Assembly: GCA_030622115.1 (NCBI GenBank)
Contig: JAUXGN010000027.1
Location: forward strand, 1 to 33,409
Length of the DNA: 33,409 nt
Direction: 5' to 3'
Origin: Candidatus Eiseniibacteriota bacterium
Lineage (GTDB): Bacteria; Joyebacterota; Joyebacteria; Joyebacterales; Joyebacteraceae
Under the pieces are notes generated by a model. That model saw nothing but the letters and a program-made list of their open reading frames with translations, was not told where the DNA came from and made no database searches. The position numbers and the translations under genes were made by a program. This document shows, piece after piece, positions 23,907 through 31,414 of this stretch. The first letter of the stretch is position 1; the number at the start of each line of letters is the position of its first letter.

Positions 23907-24452
23907 CTGAAGAGCTTGCTCGTTGCTGCTCTCGTGCTTGCAGTAGCCATTCCGGCGTTTGCCGGCGACAATGTTGGCATTCAGATGTACGTGGACTTCA
24001 CGGACGGTGGCTATGTGCACAGAGCCGATCCTGCGATGTACACGGCGTTCGACGCTTTCTTCATGGTTGACAACTTCGTTGGTTTCACGACCATTTCGTT
24101 CATGATTGGGAACACACCCGGCATGTCGACACTGGTTGCCTACGACAACCTCCTGCCTGGTAACCTGGCAATTGGCGCGTACGAGACCGGCATCACGCTT
24201 GCCGCGACCGAGTGCATGACGGTTGCACCGCTGGCCGTTGCTGTTGGTCACTACTTTTATCTCAACGTGCCCGGCGACATCATGATCCTCGATCACCCCG
24301 AGTTCCCGCGGTGGGTTGTTGACTGCAACGACCAGGTCGATGACTACTGCGTCCTGATCAATGGTGGCGTTTGCAAGGATCCGCTCCCGGGCGATCCTTG
24401 GTGTCCGGTTGAGAACAGCTCCTGGAGTAACATCAAGGCCATGTACAGGTAG
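23907..24452 (+). CDS. secreted family protein, member 4, CTG start, C-terminal WSNIKAMYR tag
   Basis: 181 residues if read from CTG 23907. The alignment with member 3 is exact around the start (GGAGGAAACACAA then ATG there, CTG here), so the ATG has mutated to CTG while ribosome site, spacing and signal peptide (LKSLLVAALVLAVAIPAFAG) are intact. TTG 23916 is the next possible start but would cut three residues and lengthen the spacing. The rest of the frame is intact and closely matches members 2 and 3, so this is not a decayed gene. It ends VENSSWSNIKAMYR, the most divergent form of the tag. Expression may be lower than that of member 3. Confidence 0.85.
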   Translation: MKSLLVAALVLAVAIPAFAGDNVGIQMYVDFTDGGYVHRADPAMYTAFDAFFMVDNFVGFTTISFMIGNTPGMSTLVAYDNLLPGNLAIGAYETGITLAATECMTVAPLAVAVGHYFYLNVPGDIMILDHPEFPRWVVDCNDQVDDYCVLINGGVCKDPLPGDPWCPVENSSWSNIKAMYR

Positions 24453-24483
24453 GTTTCTCAGCAGGCGAGGTTGATATACGACA

Positions 24484-24510
24484 ACGGGTGGCGCTTCCGG
24501 CGCCACCCGT
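24484..24510 (+). terminator. terminator after member 4
   Basis: Perfect 11-bp stem (24484-24494 with 24500-24510), loop TTCCG, followed by TCTTCTTG. Same stem as after member 3. Confidence 0.88.
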
Positions 24511-24683
24511 TCTTCTTGTCGGCCCGGCTGCTAAGCGCTATCGTTTCTGCTGGCGGACGGCTATGATTGTGCTCCGGCGAATCACCCATTGAAGGACCGG
24601 CAGGTGACCTTCGTCAGATTGCCGGCGGAGGTAGCGCGAGCGGTCACGCACCGCGGTTCGCATTCCGGAAGGAGCGCAGATTG

Positions 24684-25265
24684 ATGACAAGATCCATTGT
24701 GTTGGCTTGCTGTGCATCGCTGCTTCTCGCAGTGGTCCCCGCGTCGGGTCATGACGCTCCGATCGAGTGGATCGCCGCTGAGGGAGACAGCAGTTCCCCC
24801 ATACGCCTGTACATCGACTTCGATCCGCCCAATCGGGTACACACCATCAGCCCGGATGTGAATGACGAGGTCGACGCCTATGTGATGGTTGACTGCATAA
24901 ACCCGGGGAATCTGCCTGGAGGTCTGAGGACTATCTCCTTCCGGCTCGCGGTGGACGCAGATGTGTCGGCAAGGCCGTGGTTCGAGAGTCTTCTGCCTGG
25001 GGAGATGCGAGTTGGGAATTGGAGGGATGGGATCACAATGGCATCGGCTCCGTGCACGGGAGAGAGTCCGGTTGCCATAGGCGTTCTGCACCTCAGGTAT
25101 CTGGGGAAGCCGGGGGTGGTCAGGATTCTGGACCATCCGCAGTTCCCGCGCTGGATCGTGAACTGCGAGTCCGGCACGACCAGGTACTGTGTGGCGTCGG
25201 ACGGCGGTATCGGGATGAGCGCGCCCGTGAGGAACAATGGCTGCGAGTGTCTCTCGATCGAGTAG
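24684..25265 (+). CDS. divergent secreted family protein, member 5, without the C-terminal tag
   Basis: 193 residues from ATG 24684 (GGAAGGAG 9 nt upstream). A signal peptide MTRSIVLACCASLLLAVVPASG opens it. The mature part keeps the family outline at low identity: IRLYIDFDPPNRVHTISPDV, GLRTISFRLAVD, ESLLPGEMRVGNWRDGITMAS, VVRILDHPQFPRWIVNCES, RYCVASDGGIG. The Cys pair is kept. Unlike members 1-4 it stops soon after the domain with NNGCECLSIE and has no WxxIKxLYR tail. It may therefore be released, or be handled differently from its relatives. No promoter stands out upstream. Confidence 0.85.
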   Translation: MTRSIVLACCASLLLAVVPASGHDAPIEWIAAEGDSSSPIRLYIDFDPPNRVHTISPDVNDEVDAYVMVDCINPGNLPGGLRTISFRLAVDADVSARPWFESLLPGEMRVGNWRDGITMASAPCTGESPVAIGVLHLRYLGKPGVVRILDHPQFPRWIVNCESGTTRYCVASDGGIGMSAPVRNNGCECLSIE

Positions 25266-25294
25266 GAGCGTCGCTATGGGCCGAGGGCTTGAAC

Positions 25295-25323
25295 TTGCAC
25301 CCCTACGTAGACCATGCTAGAAT
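25295..25323 (+). promoter_or_regulatory. promoter of the selenoprotein gene
   Basis: TTGCAC at 25295-25300, a 17-nt spacer and TAGAAT at 25318-25323. The leader carries a CGGTCC/GGACCG hairpin (about 25353-25367). Confidence 0.75.
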
Positions 25324-25393
25324 CTAAAGTTATGCAAGAGATGGGCTACACGCGGTCCTTTGGACCGTGCGGGGTGAGAACGAGGAGGATGAG

Positions 25394-26773
25394 TTGTTCA
25401 AACGCGGCATTCCGCTCCTTGTGCTTCTTCTAATGGTCTTGGCGGCAGGCTGCGCCGTTCAGGAGAAGCCTGCGACGCCAAGCGGGCCGTTCGAGATCGC
25501 GGTGCTTGCGACTACGGACACGCGTGGCGAGATCGAGCCCTGTGGCTGACACGGTGGCCAGAAGGGCGGGCTGGTCCGGAGGGCCGGCTACATCAATCAG
25601 ATTGCAAACGAGTCACAGTACCACCTGATTCTTGACGGGGGCAGCTCGCTTTCGCGCAAGAGCTTCGAGCGTGTGATGGTCGACAACGTGAACCTGCGCG
25701 GTATGGCACAGACCGGTTGCGATGCCACGACGATCGGAGTGCTCGATCTATACATGGGTGCGGCATACTATGTCGACCGCATCGCCGAGGCAGGACTCAC
25801 GGCCGTATCGGCGAATGTGCTGGACGAATCCACCGGCGATCTGCTTGTGCCGCCGTATGTGATCGTTGAAAGGGGTGGGGTCAAGTTTGGCATCACGGGT
25901 GTTCTGAACCCGGATTTCAAGATCAGAACGGACAATGATATAGAAAGCCATGGCGCTGTGGTAAGCGATCCTGTGGAGGCTCTCAGAAAGTACATCCCGG
26001 AGATCAGGAGACGGGTCGATCTCGTAGTCGTTCTGAGCCACTCCGGCCTGACTCGCTCGAAGGACATCGCCGGCGAGGTCGAGGGCATAGACATCATGGT
26101 CGTAGGCAATCACAATGCGCACGCCGCGCAGCCCTATGAGGTCGGAGAGACACTCATGATGCAGCCCGGCTACAGGGGCCAGGCCATATGCGACTACCGG
26201 CTGGGTTTCGACGCGGACGGCACGTACAAGTCGTATTCGGGCAAGACAGTTGTGCTGGACAACAAGGTACCCGCTGACGCGGCGATGGCCTTGGTGCTCA
26301 AGGAGCATAAGCTGATGGTCGAAGCGGCGTCGAAGCAGCGGGTGGCGGATCAGGCTACCGAGAGACGGCTCAGGCGAGAGGCCAGAAACGCCGCGGCTGC
26401 GGAGCGCTACAAGGAAGACTGCATTGGTGTCAACGGGTCGTGTAAGCGTTGCCACCAGGACGAGTACGACCAGTGGCAGACGACCGCGCACGCGTCTGCC
26501 TTCGAGACACTCGAGAAGAGCCTTCAGTCCACGAATCCCGAGTGCTTGAGTTGTCACACGACCGGCCAGAGAGATCTCCCCGGTGACGGATCGGTGACGG
26601 TTCCGGCGGACCTTCGCGGCGTTCAGTGCGAGGCGTGCCACGGTCTCGGTGCGGAGCACAGTCGAGACGGTTCGTACGGCCGAACAACGGTCGCAACGTG
26701 CATCGGTTGCCACGATTCAGACAATAGCCCGGACTTCAACTTCCCACAGTATCTGGCGAAGGTGACGCACTAG
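25394..26773 (+). CDS. UshA-like selenoprotein with four c-type heme sites (lipoprotein)
   Basis: One frame runs from TTG 25394 to TAG 26773, interrupted only by TGA at 25547-25549; reading it as selenocysteine gives 459 residues with Sec at 52. AGGAGG lies 5 nt before the TTG. MFKRGIPLLVLLLMVLAAGC is a lipoprotein signal with the lipid Cys at 20. The motif is TTDTRGEIEPCGU; Cys-type relatives of UshA-like proteins have EPCGC here, followed by a GGLxRRA stretch (GGLVRRA). The metallophosphatase-like domain continues to about residue 320. Four CXXCH motifs (Cys 350, 384, 412, 436) then bind c-type heme, so it lies outside the inner membrane. NHE and DxGD metal ligands of true 5'-nucleotidases are missing, which favours a redox role. 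A simple nonsense mutation is the alternative, but the frame shows no other damage. Confidence 0.85.
25547..25549 (+). other. in-frame TGA, probable selenocysteine codon
   Basis: TGA follows the codons for Pro-Cys-Gly at the position where Cys is usual in the family. The frame is open for 51 codons before and 407 after. Confidence 0.85.
25570..25588 (+). promoter_or_regulatory. candidate bacterial SECIS hairpin
   Basis: GCTGGTCC (25570-25577) pairs with GGGCCGGC (25581-25588), including two G-U pairs, over the loop GGA. The loop lies 28-30 nt after the TGA and begins with G, as bacterial SECIS elements do. It would bind SelB. Confidence 0.65.
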
Positions 26774-26779
26774 CGGAGC

Positions 26780-26795
26780 CCGAGCGAAAGCTCGG
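26780..26795 (+). terminator. small GNRA hairpin after the selenoprotein gene
   Basis: CCGAGC/GCTCGG with the stable tetraloop GAAA, followed by ATTTC. The stem is short; it may only slow or partly end transcription into the peptidase gene. Confidence 0.4.
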
Positions 26796-26843
26796 ATTTC
26801 GATCTGGACGCGAGGGGCCGGGTACGGTGAGGGGGTGCGCAGC

Positions 26844-29800
26844 ATGTCGCGGACGGTTTCCTCGGCTGTGTTCCTGGCAGTCCTGTTGGCCACAACGCTT
26901 ATCACGGTCACTGGCCGTGCGAACGAAGTCCGGGTTCTCGAGGAGAGCAACACGGAGATTGTGATCGAACTTGCCACCAACGACTACACCTTTGAGGATG
27001 TGGTCCATGGTGGCGAGACGTTTGTCAGGGTGATGGCACGCGATCTCGAGCACACGACCGAACCGGGGCTTCCCGCTCTTCCCATGCGGGGTATTCTGGT
27101 TGGTGTTCCTTTCGGCGCCAACGTATCGCTCGACGTTCTCTCGTTTGAGAGCGAGGAGCTTGGCGTTCTCCAGATCGAGCCCGCGCCGACCGGGCGATTC
27201 GTGGAGCGAGACGATTTCACCTTCGCTGTTGAGGACTATGAGATCGACCAGGACTACCATCGAGGTGGTCGGACGCATCCTTCTGGCGTAGCGAGCCAGG
27301 GGTTCGATACCACGCTGAGGCACCAGAGAGTTATTCAGGTTCTTCTTCATCCATTCCAGCACTCACCCTCGACCGGTCGGCTCACTCTTCACAGGAGCAT
27401 CACGGTTCGGTTGAAGTTCAGCGGCCGTGGCCGTCCCGCTGGGCTGACGGATGTTCACGCGTACGAACCCGAGTGGGAGCAGCTCTACGCCGGCACCGTT
27501 CTCAACTATGAGGGGGCACGGGAGTGGCGGCTTCGTCCGGAACCCGCGCGGACCTGGAAGCGTGCTGAGATGCGCCAGGATCACGAGGTCTATAAGCTGA
27601 CCATCATGGATTCCGGCATCACCAGATTGAGCTTCTCCGATCTGTCGGCGGAGGGACTGTCCGGAACCCTGGGGACGGATGAAATAGCGATCTACCAGCG
27701 TTCCTACGACGAGAATGCGGAGAACCCGTTTGTTGAGACCGCGACGCCCATCCTCGTCTTCGATGAGAACGAGAACGGATTTTTCGACGGCTCGGATTAT
27801 CTTCTCTTCTACGCGCAGAGCTTCGAACAGCAACACATGCCTGTCGGCTATGAGGACCGCTACACTGATGAGAACATCTACTGGTTCGGTTGGGGTGAAG
27901 AGCTGGCCGAACGCATGGGCACGCGCACTGCATGGCACGACTGGACGGGACTGACGCCGCCTGCGAGCTTCAGCGAGACGGTAAGATTCGAGGAGGATGC
28001 TCTCTTCACGCGTGCTCCGGCAAGCGATGTGGTGGACCTGTGCCTGTGGACCGACTACTCCTCGTCCGGTGACGACCACGAACTTCCGTTCCATATCTAC
28101 GATGTGAACTACTCCGAGGATGCCCGAGTACGTGCACGCTACCAGGGAATATCGAGTAGCGGGCACGACGTCACGATCTCGATCATCGACGGCAATTCTG
28201 TAGAGCATTCGGTTGGCGCCTACCTGTTCTATGGCCTCGCCGCGACAATGGAGGAGCATATCTTCGATGTAGCGTCCGTTCCGGCCACCTATTTCACCGA
28301 CGGAGAGAACACGTTCCGAACGCAAGGCACTGTTGGACCGTCAACAGCTTACCTCGACTGGTTCGAGATCACATACGGGCGCAGGTACGTTGCACACGGG
28401 GGACGCCTGGGGTTCACAAGCGGGGGGGAGACCGGCGATATCCAGCTCGAGGTGACCGAGTTGTCGAGCAGTGATATCCGCCTGTTCGACGTCACCGACC
28501 CTTGGGATCCTGTCGTGTTCACGCTCTCTCCTGAGAACACCGTCGATGCCGGTGGCAGCTACACGCTTGTTCTTCAGGATGAGGTCGCCGAGCTTGCGCG
28601 CTATGAGCTTGTGGAAAATGGGAGCTACCGCACGCCCGAGGGGGTCGAGAGGCGTGAGCCCGCGAATCTCTTTGAGCAGGAAGCCGATCTCATTGTTGTG
28701 TCCTATGAGGGATTCTCATCAGGCGTAGAGCCTCTGATCGCTCATCGCGAGTCCGAGGGTCACGTCGTCACTCACGCCCTGCTCCACGACGTATATGACG
28801 AGTTCTTCGGAGGTCTCGTCGACCCGCAAGCCCTCAAGAACTACTTCAAGTACGCGTTCTATAAGTGGACCCGTCAACCGCAGTTCGCGCTGCTCGTGGG
28901 GGATGCCAGCGAGGATGCCCGGGGGGTCACGTCGACGAGTGCCCCTAACTACATGCCCACGTACATCACATCGCTTGCGGCCAGCAGTGAGCTCATCGGC
29001 AGTGATGAGTGGATGGTCACGTTCGTTGATGAGACACCCTACCTTCCTCAGATGTACATCGGAAGGCTCCCGGTCGGCTCGAGTGGACAACTGAGCAGCC
29101 TCGTCTCCAGGATCCTCACCTACGAGAATGCCTCATCGGCCGGCGCAGACTGGCGCAACAGGATTCTCTTTGTGGCAGATGATGCCTGGTCGTACGGCGA
29201 TGACTTCAACGAGTACACGAAAAAGGAGTCGAGCGAGGGCAAGTTCACAACTGAATCGATCGTGATGGCGGAGACGGTGGCTGCGTCGCCCGCCGGGATG
29301 GACACCGTCATGTTCATGCTCAGGCGATACACGGATCCGTTCCACGGAGATCTCACGGAGGACGATTTCTACAACAGCATGGTATTTGTGGAATCCGAAG
29401 CTGCGCCTGCGCTGCTGGAGATGCTGACGGCCAGTGCGCTGGTCGTCAATTTCCAGGGACACGCGAACAAGCATGTTCTAACTCACGAACGACTGCTCGT
29501 GGACAAGCACCAAGGCGACGATTTCGATTCGATGGGGAACACCGACAAGCCGTTCATATTCTTCGGCTTCGCCTGCAGCATCGCCAGGTTCTTCGATTGC
29601 TACGAAGGCTACACGGGTTACGATTGCTTTGCGGAGCAGCTCCTGTTTCTTGATGAGGGGCGGGGAGCTGTCGCCTCGTTTGCGAGCACGGGGCTCGAGT
29701 ACCTGACCCCGAACATCAGATACAATAAGAAGATATTCGAGGCCATGTTCGCCGACCCGACACCGACCGATCCGCCGGAGGAGTATTTCGAGCCGAGGTG

Positions 29801-30557
29801 GTCGTTGGGCGGAATTCTGGGAAAAGCTGCCGTGGAGTACGTGACTTCGGGAGGGTCGGGTATCGCCGCAATGCGCTTCGTGCTCTTGGGAGATCCTCTC
29901 CTTCACTTTGAGGCGTCTCCACCGGTCTTTCAGGTTACCGTCGACGGAGTTCCGCACGTCAGCGGGGACTACCTGGAATCAAGCGCTGGTGAAGTGGTTC
30001 AGATCGTTGCCGACATCATCGATGAGGTTGAGATCAATCCTGCGACGATCTCCGTGGTCGAGAGCGATCTTGGAGAGATAGACCCGGAGCTCTATCTTGT
30101 AGAGTCCGTCACCGACACCGGAGCCCAGCAGAGTCGCTGGTATCGCCTGACCTACAACACGGAGATCCGCGACTGGACATACGACATCAGGATATCCGCA
30201 ACTGATGTGAACGGGCAGAGAACGACATTCACGCTTCACGTGGCGGAGGGGAATAGGATCCTGATAAGGGATGTCGCGAATCACCCAAATCCGTTCGATC
30301 GCACGACGAGCATCATCTACCTTCTGAATCAGAGTGGTGCAGAGGTCGAAGTAAAGATCTACACGGTCGGAGGGCGTCTGATCGAGGTCTTAGAAGACGC
30401 GCCGAACGATCTCAACTACAACGCTCTGGTGTGGGATGGGAAGGACAGAGATGGCGACACAGTAGCCAACGGTGTCTATCTCTTCACTATCGAGGCGAGG
30501 GGAGAAGACGGGTCCAGCGCGATGACGCCCGTTGGGCGAATGGTGAAGATGCGGTGA
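26844..30557 (+). CDS. C25 (gingipain-type) peptidase with FlgD-like C-terminal domain, PorU-like
   Basis: 1237 residues from ATG 26844 (GAGGGGG 8 nt upstream; the in-frame GTG 26835 overlaps that site). Signal peptide about residues 1-26. A long beta-rich N-terminal part (to about 630) precedes the C25 catalytic domain, with LIVVSYEGF, FALLVGDASED, RNRILFVADDAW, VVNFQGHANKH (catalytic His873) and FIFFGFACSIARFFD (catalytic Cys911). An Ig-like segment follows, then a C-terminal FlgD/T9SS-type domain: NHPNPFDRTTSIIY, VEVKIYTVGGRLI, WDGKDRDGDTVANGVYLF. Size and the ACSIARFFD motif recall PorU, the type IX secretion sortase, but stand-alone surface peptidases share this plan. No other Por gene lies in the window. 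Its TGA overlaps the next ATG. Confidence 0.9.
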   Translation: MSRTVSSAVFLAVLLATTLITVTGRANEVRVLEESNTEIVIELATNDYTFEDVVHGGETFVRVMARDLEHTTEPGLPALPMRGILVGVPFGANVSLDVLSFESEELGVLQIEPAPTGRFVERDDFTFAVEDYEIDQDYHRGGRTHPSGVASQGFDTTLRHQRVIQVLLHPFQHSPSTGRLTLHRSITVRLKFSGRGRPAGLTDVHAYEPEWEQLYAGTVLNYEGAREWRLRPEPARTWKRAEMRQDHEVYKLTIMDSGITRLSFSDLSAEGLSGTLGTDEIAIYQRSYDENAENPFVETATPILVFDENENGFFDGSDYLLFYAQSFEQQHMPVGYEDRYTDENIYWFGWGEELAERMGTRTAWHDWTGLTPPASFSETVRFEEDALFTRAPASDVVDLCLWTDYSSSGDDHELPFHIYDVNYSEDARVRARYQGISSSGHDVTISIIDGNSVEHSVGAYLFYGLAATMEEHIFDVASVPATYFTDGENTFRTQGTVGPSTAYLDWFEITYGRRYVAHGGRLGFTSGGETGDIQLEVTELSSSDIRLFDVTDPWDPVVFTLSPENTVDAGGSYTLVLQDEVAELARYELVENGSYRTPEGVERREPANLFEQEADLIVVSYEGFSSGVEPLIAHRESEGHVVTHALLHDVYDEFFGGLVDPQALKNYFKYAFYKWTRQPQFALLVGDASEDARGVTSTSAPNYMPTYITSLAASSELIGSDEWMVTFVDETPYLPQMYIGRLPVGSSGQLSSLVSRILTYENASSAGADWRNRILFVADDAWSYGDDFNEYTKKESSEGKFTTESIVMAETVAASPAGMDTVMFMLRRYTDPFHGDLTEDDFYNSMVFVESEAAPALLEMLTASALVVNFQGHANKHVLTHERLLVDKHQGDDFDSMGNTDKPFIFFGFACSIARFFDCYEGYTGYDCFAEQLLFLDEGRGAVASFASTGLEYLTPNIRYNKKIFEAMFADPTPTDPPEEYFEPRWSLGGILGKAAVEYVTSGGSGIAAMRFVLLGDPLLHFEASPPVFQVTVDGVPHVSGDYLESSAGEVVQIVADIIDEVEINPATISVVESDLGEIDPELYLVESVTDTGAQQSRWYRLTYNTEIRDWTYDIRISATDVNGQRTTFTLHVAEGNRILIRDVANHPNPFDRTTSIIYLLNQSGAEVEVKIYTVGGRLIEVLEDAPNDLNYNALVWDGKDRDGDTVANGVYLFTIEARGEDGSSAMTPVGRMVKMR

Positions 30558-31378
30558 TGCGCGAGAGACTCAGAGAACTTGGAATAGACATCGAGAACAG
30601 AACGGGCAGGGCCGTGGCTCTGCCCGAAAGCACGCAGGCCGTCGCCGCTATCGTGCGAGAGGCTGGGGAGCGCGGGCTCGTAGTGGCGCCCCATTGGCTT
30701 CTTGATGACGACCTCCCCGCCAAGACGGCATCGGACTCGGGTGACGGCCTTCCGATCGGGAACGCATCCGATCCGGGGAGAGGTGGCGCGATCCACATCT
30801 CGCGCGAACGCATGCACGCCATGAAAGACGTGGTTCCCGAGGATCTGATGGCGACGGTTGAGGTCGGCGTCCGCATCGGCGAGCTGGCGTCATCCCTTGG
30901 AGAGCGAGGTCTCTTCTGGCCGGCAGCGGAGTTCGCCGGAGGAGACGAGATGCTCGGAGATGTCATCGAGCGGGCTCCCGGCAACCACACACGCCTCGGC
31001 AACACCGTCCGCCGTTACATTCTCATGGTCGAGGCGGTTCTGCCCGATGGGACAGAGATGCGCGCTGGAGCCAAGACAGTCAAGTGCGTGACGGGCTACG
31101 ATCTCAAGCAGCTCTTCATTGGATCCTGGCAGACGCTCGGCGTGTTGACCGAAGCAACGCTGAGGCTCGAGGCTGAGGCGAACCACGACGCTGTCACGAG
31201 CAGGCTTGAACGGGATTTCGCCCCGCTGGAAGCGATGCGAAGAGAGGACGGGGCCTCGACCCGTGAGGCAGAGGGCGCGGTCGACACAGCTTGGTCGGAG
31301 TTCCTACTGCGCCTCAAGAAGGAGATCGATCCCACGGGCGTGTTTCCGCCGATCAGGACCATCGGCGTTGGGATCTAG
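30557..31378 (+). CDS. GlcE-like FAD-binding oxidoreductase subunit
   Basis: 273 residues from ATG 30557, which overlaps the peptidase stop (TGATG). It is a PCMH-type FAD domain like GlcE of glycolate oxidase: GRAVALPESTQAVAAIVREA at the N-terminus, HISRERMHAMKDVVPEDLMATVEVGVRIGEL, a second FAD segment GNTVRRYILMVEAVLPDG, AKTVKCVTGYDLKQLFIGSWQTLGVLTEATLRL, and a short end LKKEIDPTGVFPP. GlcE is normally about 350 residues, so this is a compact form. With the GlcF-like protein it would oxidise a 2-hydroxy acid and pass electrons to the membrane. The FAD-bearing large subunit GlcD is not in the window, so the substrate is uncertain. Confidence 0.85.
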   Translation: MRERLRELGIDIENRTGRAVALPESTQAVAAIVREAGERGLVVAPHWLLDDDLPAKTASDSGDGLPIGNASDPGRGGAIHISRERMHAMKDVVPEDLMATVEVGVRIGELASSLGERGLFWPAAEFAGGDEMLGDVIERAPGNHTRLGNTVRRYILMVEAVLPDGTEMRAGAKTVKCVTGYDLKQLFIGSWQTLGVLTEATLRLEAEANHDAVTSRLERDFAPLEAMRREDGASTREAEGAVDTAWSEFLLRLKKEIDPTGVFPPIRTIGVGI

Positions 31379-31414
31379 CGCGCTCGCGCGGAGTATCTCG
31401 GAGGCCCGAGTACG

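Larger units (their letters stand above)
23683..24452 (+). repeat. tandem duplication unit, copy B
   Basis: Second copy of the promoter-leader-gene unit, holding member 4; see copy A at 22802-23584. A few small indels occur in the leader, and the ATG of copy A is replaced by CTG here. Confidence 0.85.

Noticed and set aside
22156-24452. CRISPR array or insertion sequence as the source of the repeats
   Set aside because: The repeats are whole genes with leaders of about 0.87 kb. There are no short spaced repeats, transposase or terminal inverted repeats.
25367-25549. A 60-codon gene ending at the TGA, and a separate gene starting at 25673
   Set aside because: The frame continues through the TGA with conserved family sequence on both sides, so one selenoprotein gene explains both better.
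25748-26713. Minus-strand frame of 321 codons opposite the selenoprotein gene
   Set aside because: Shadow of a real gene with recognisable motifs; no protein features of its own.
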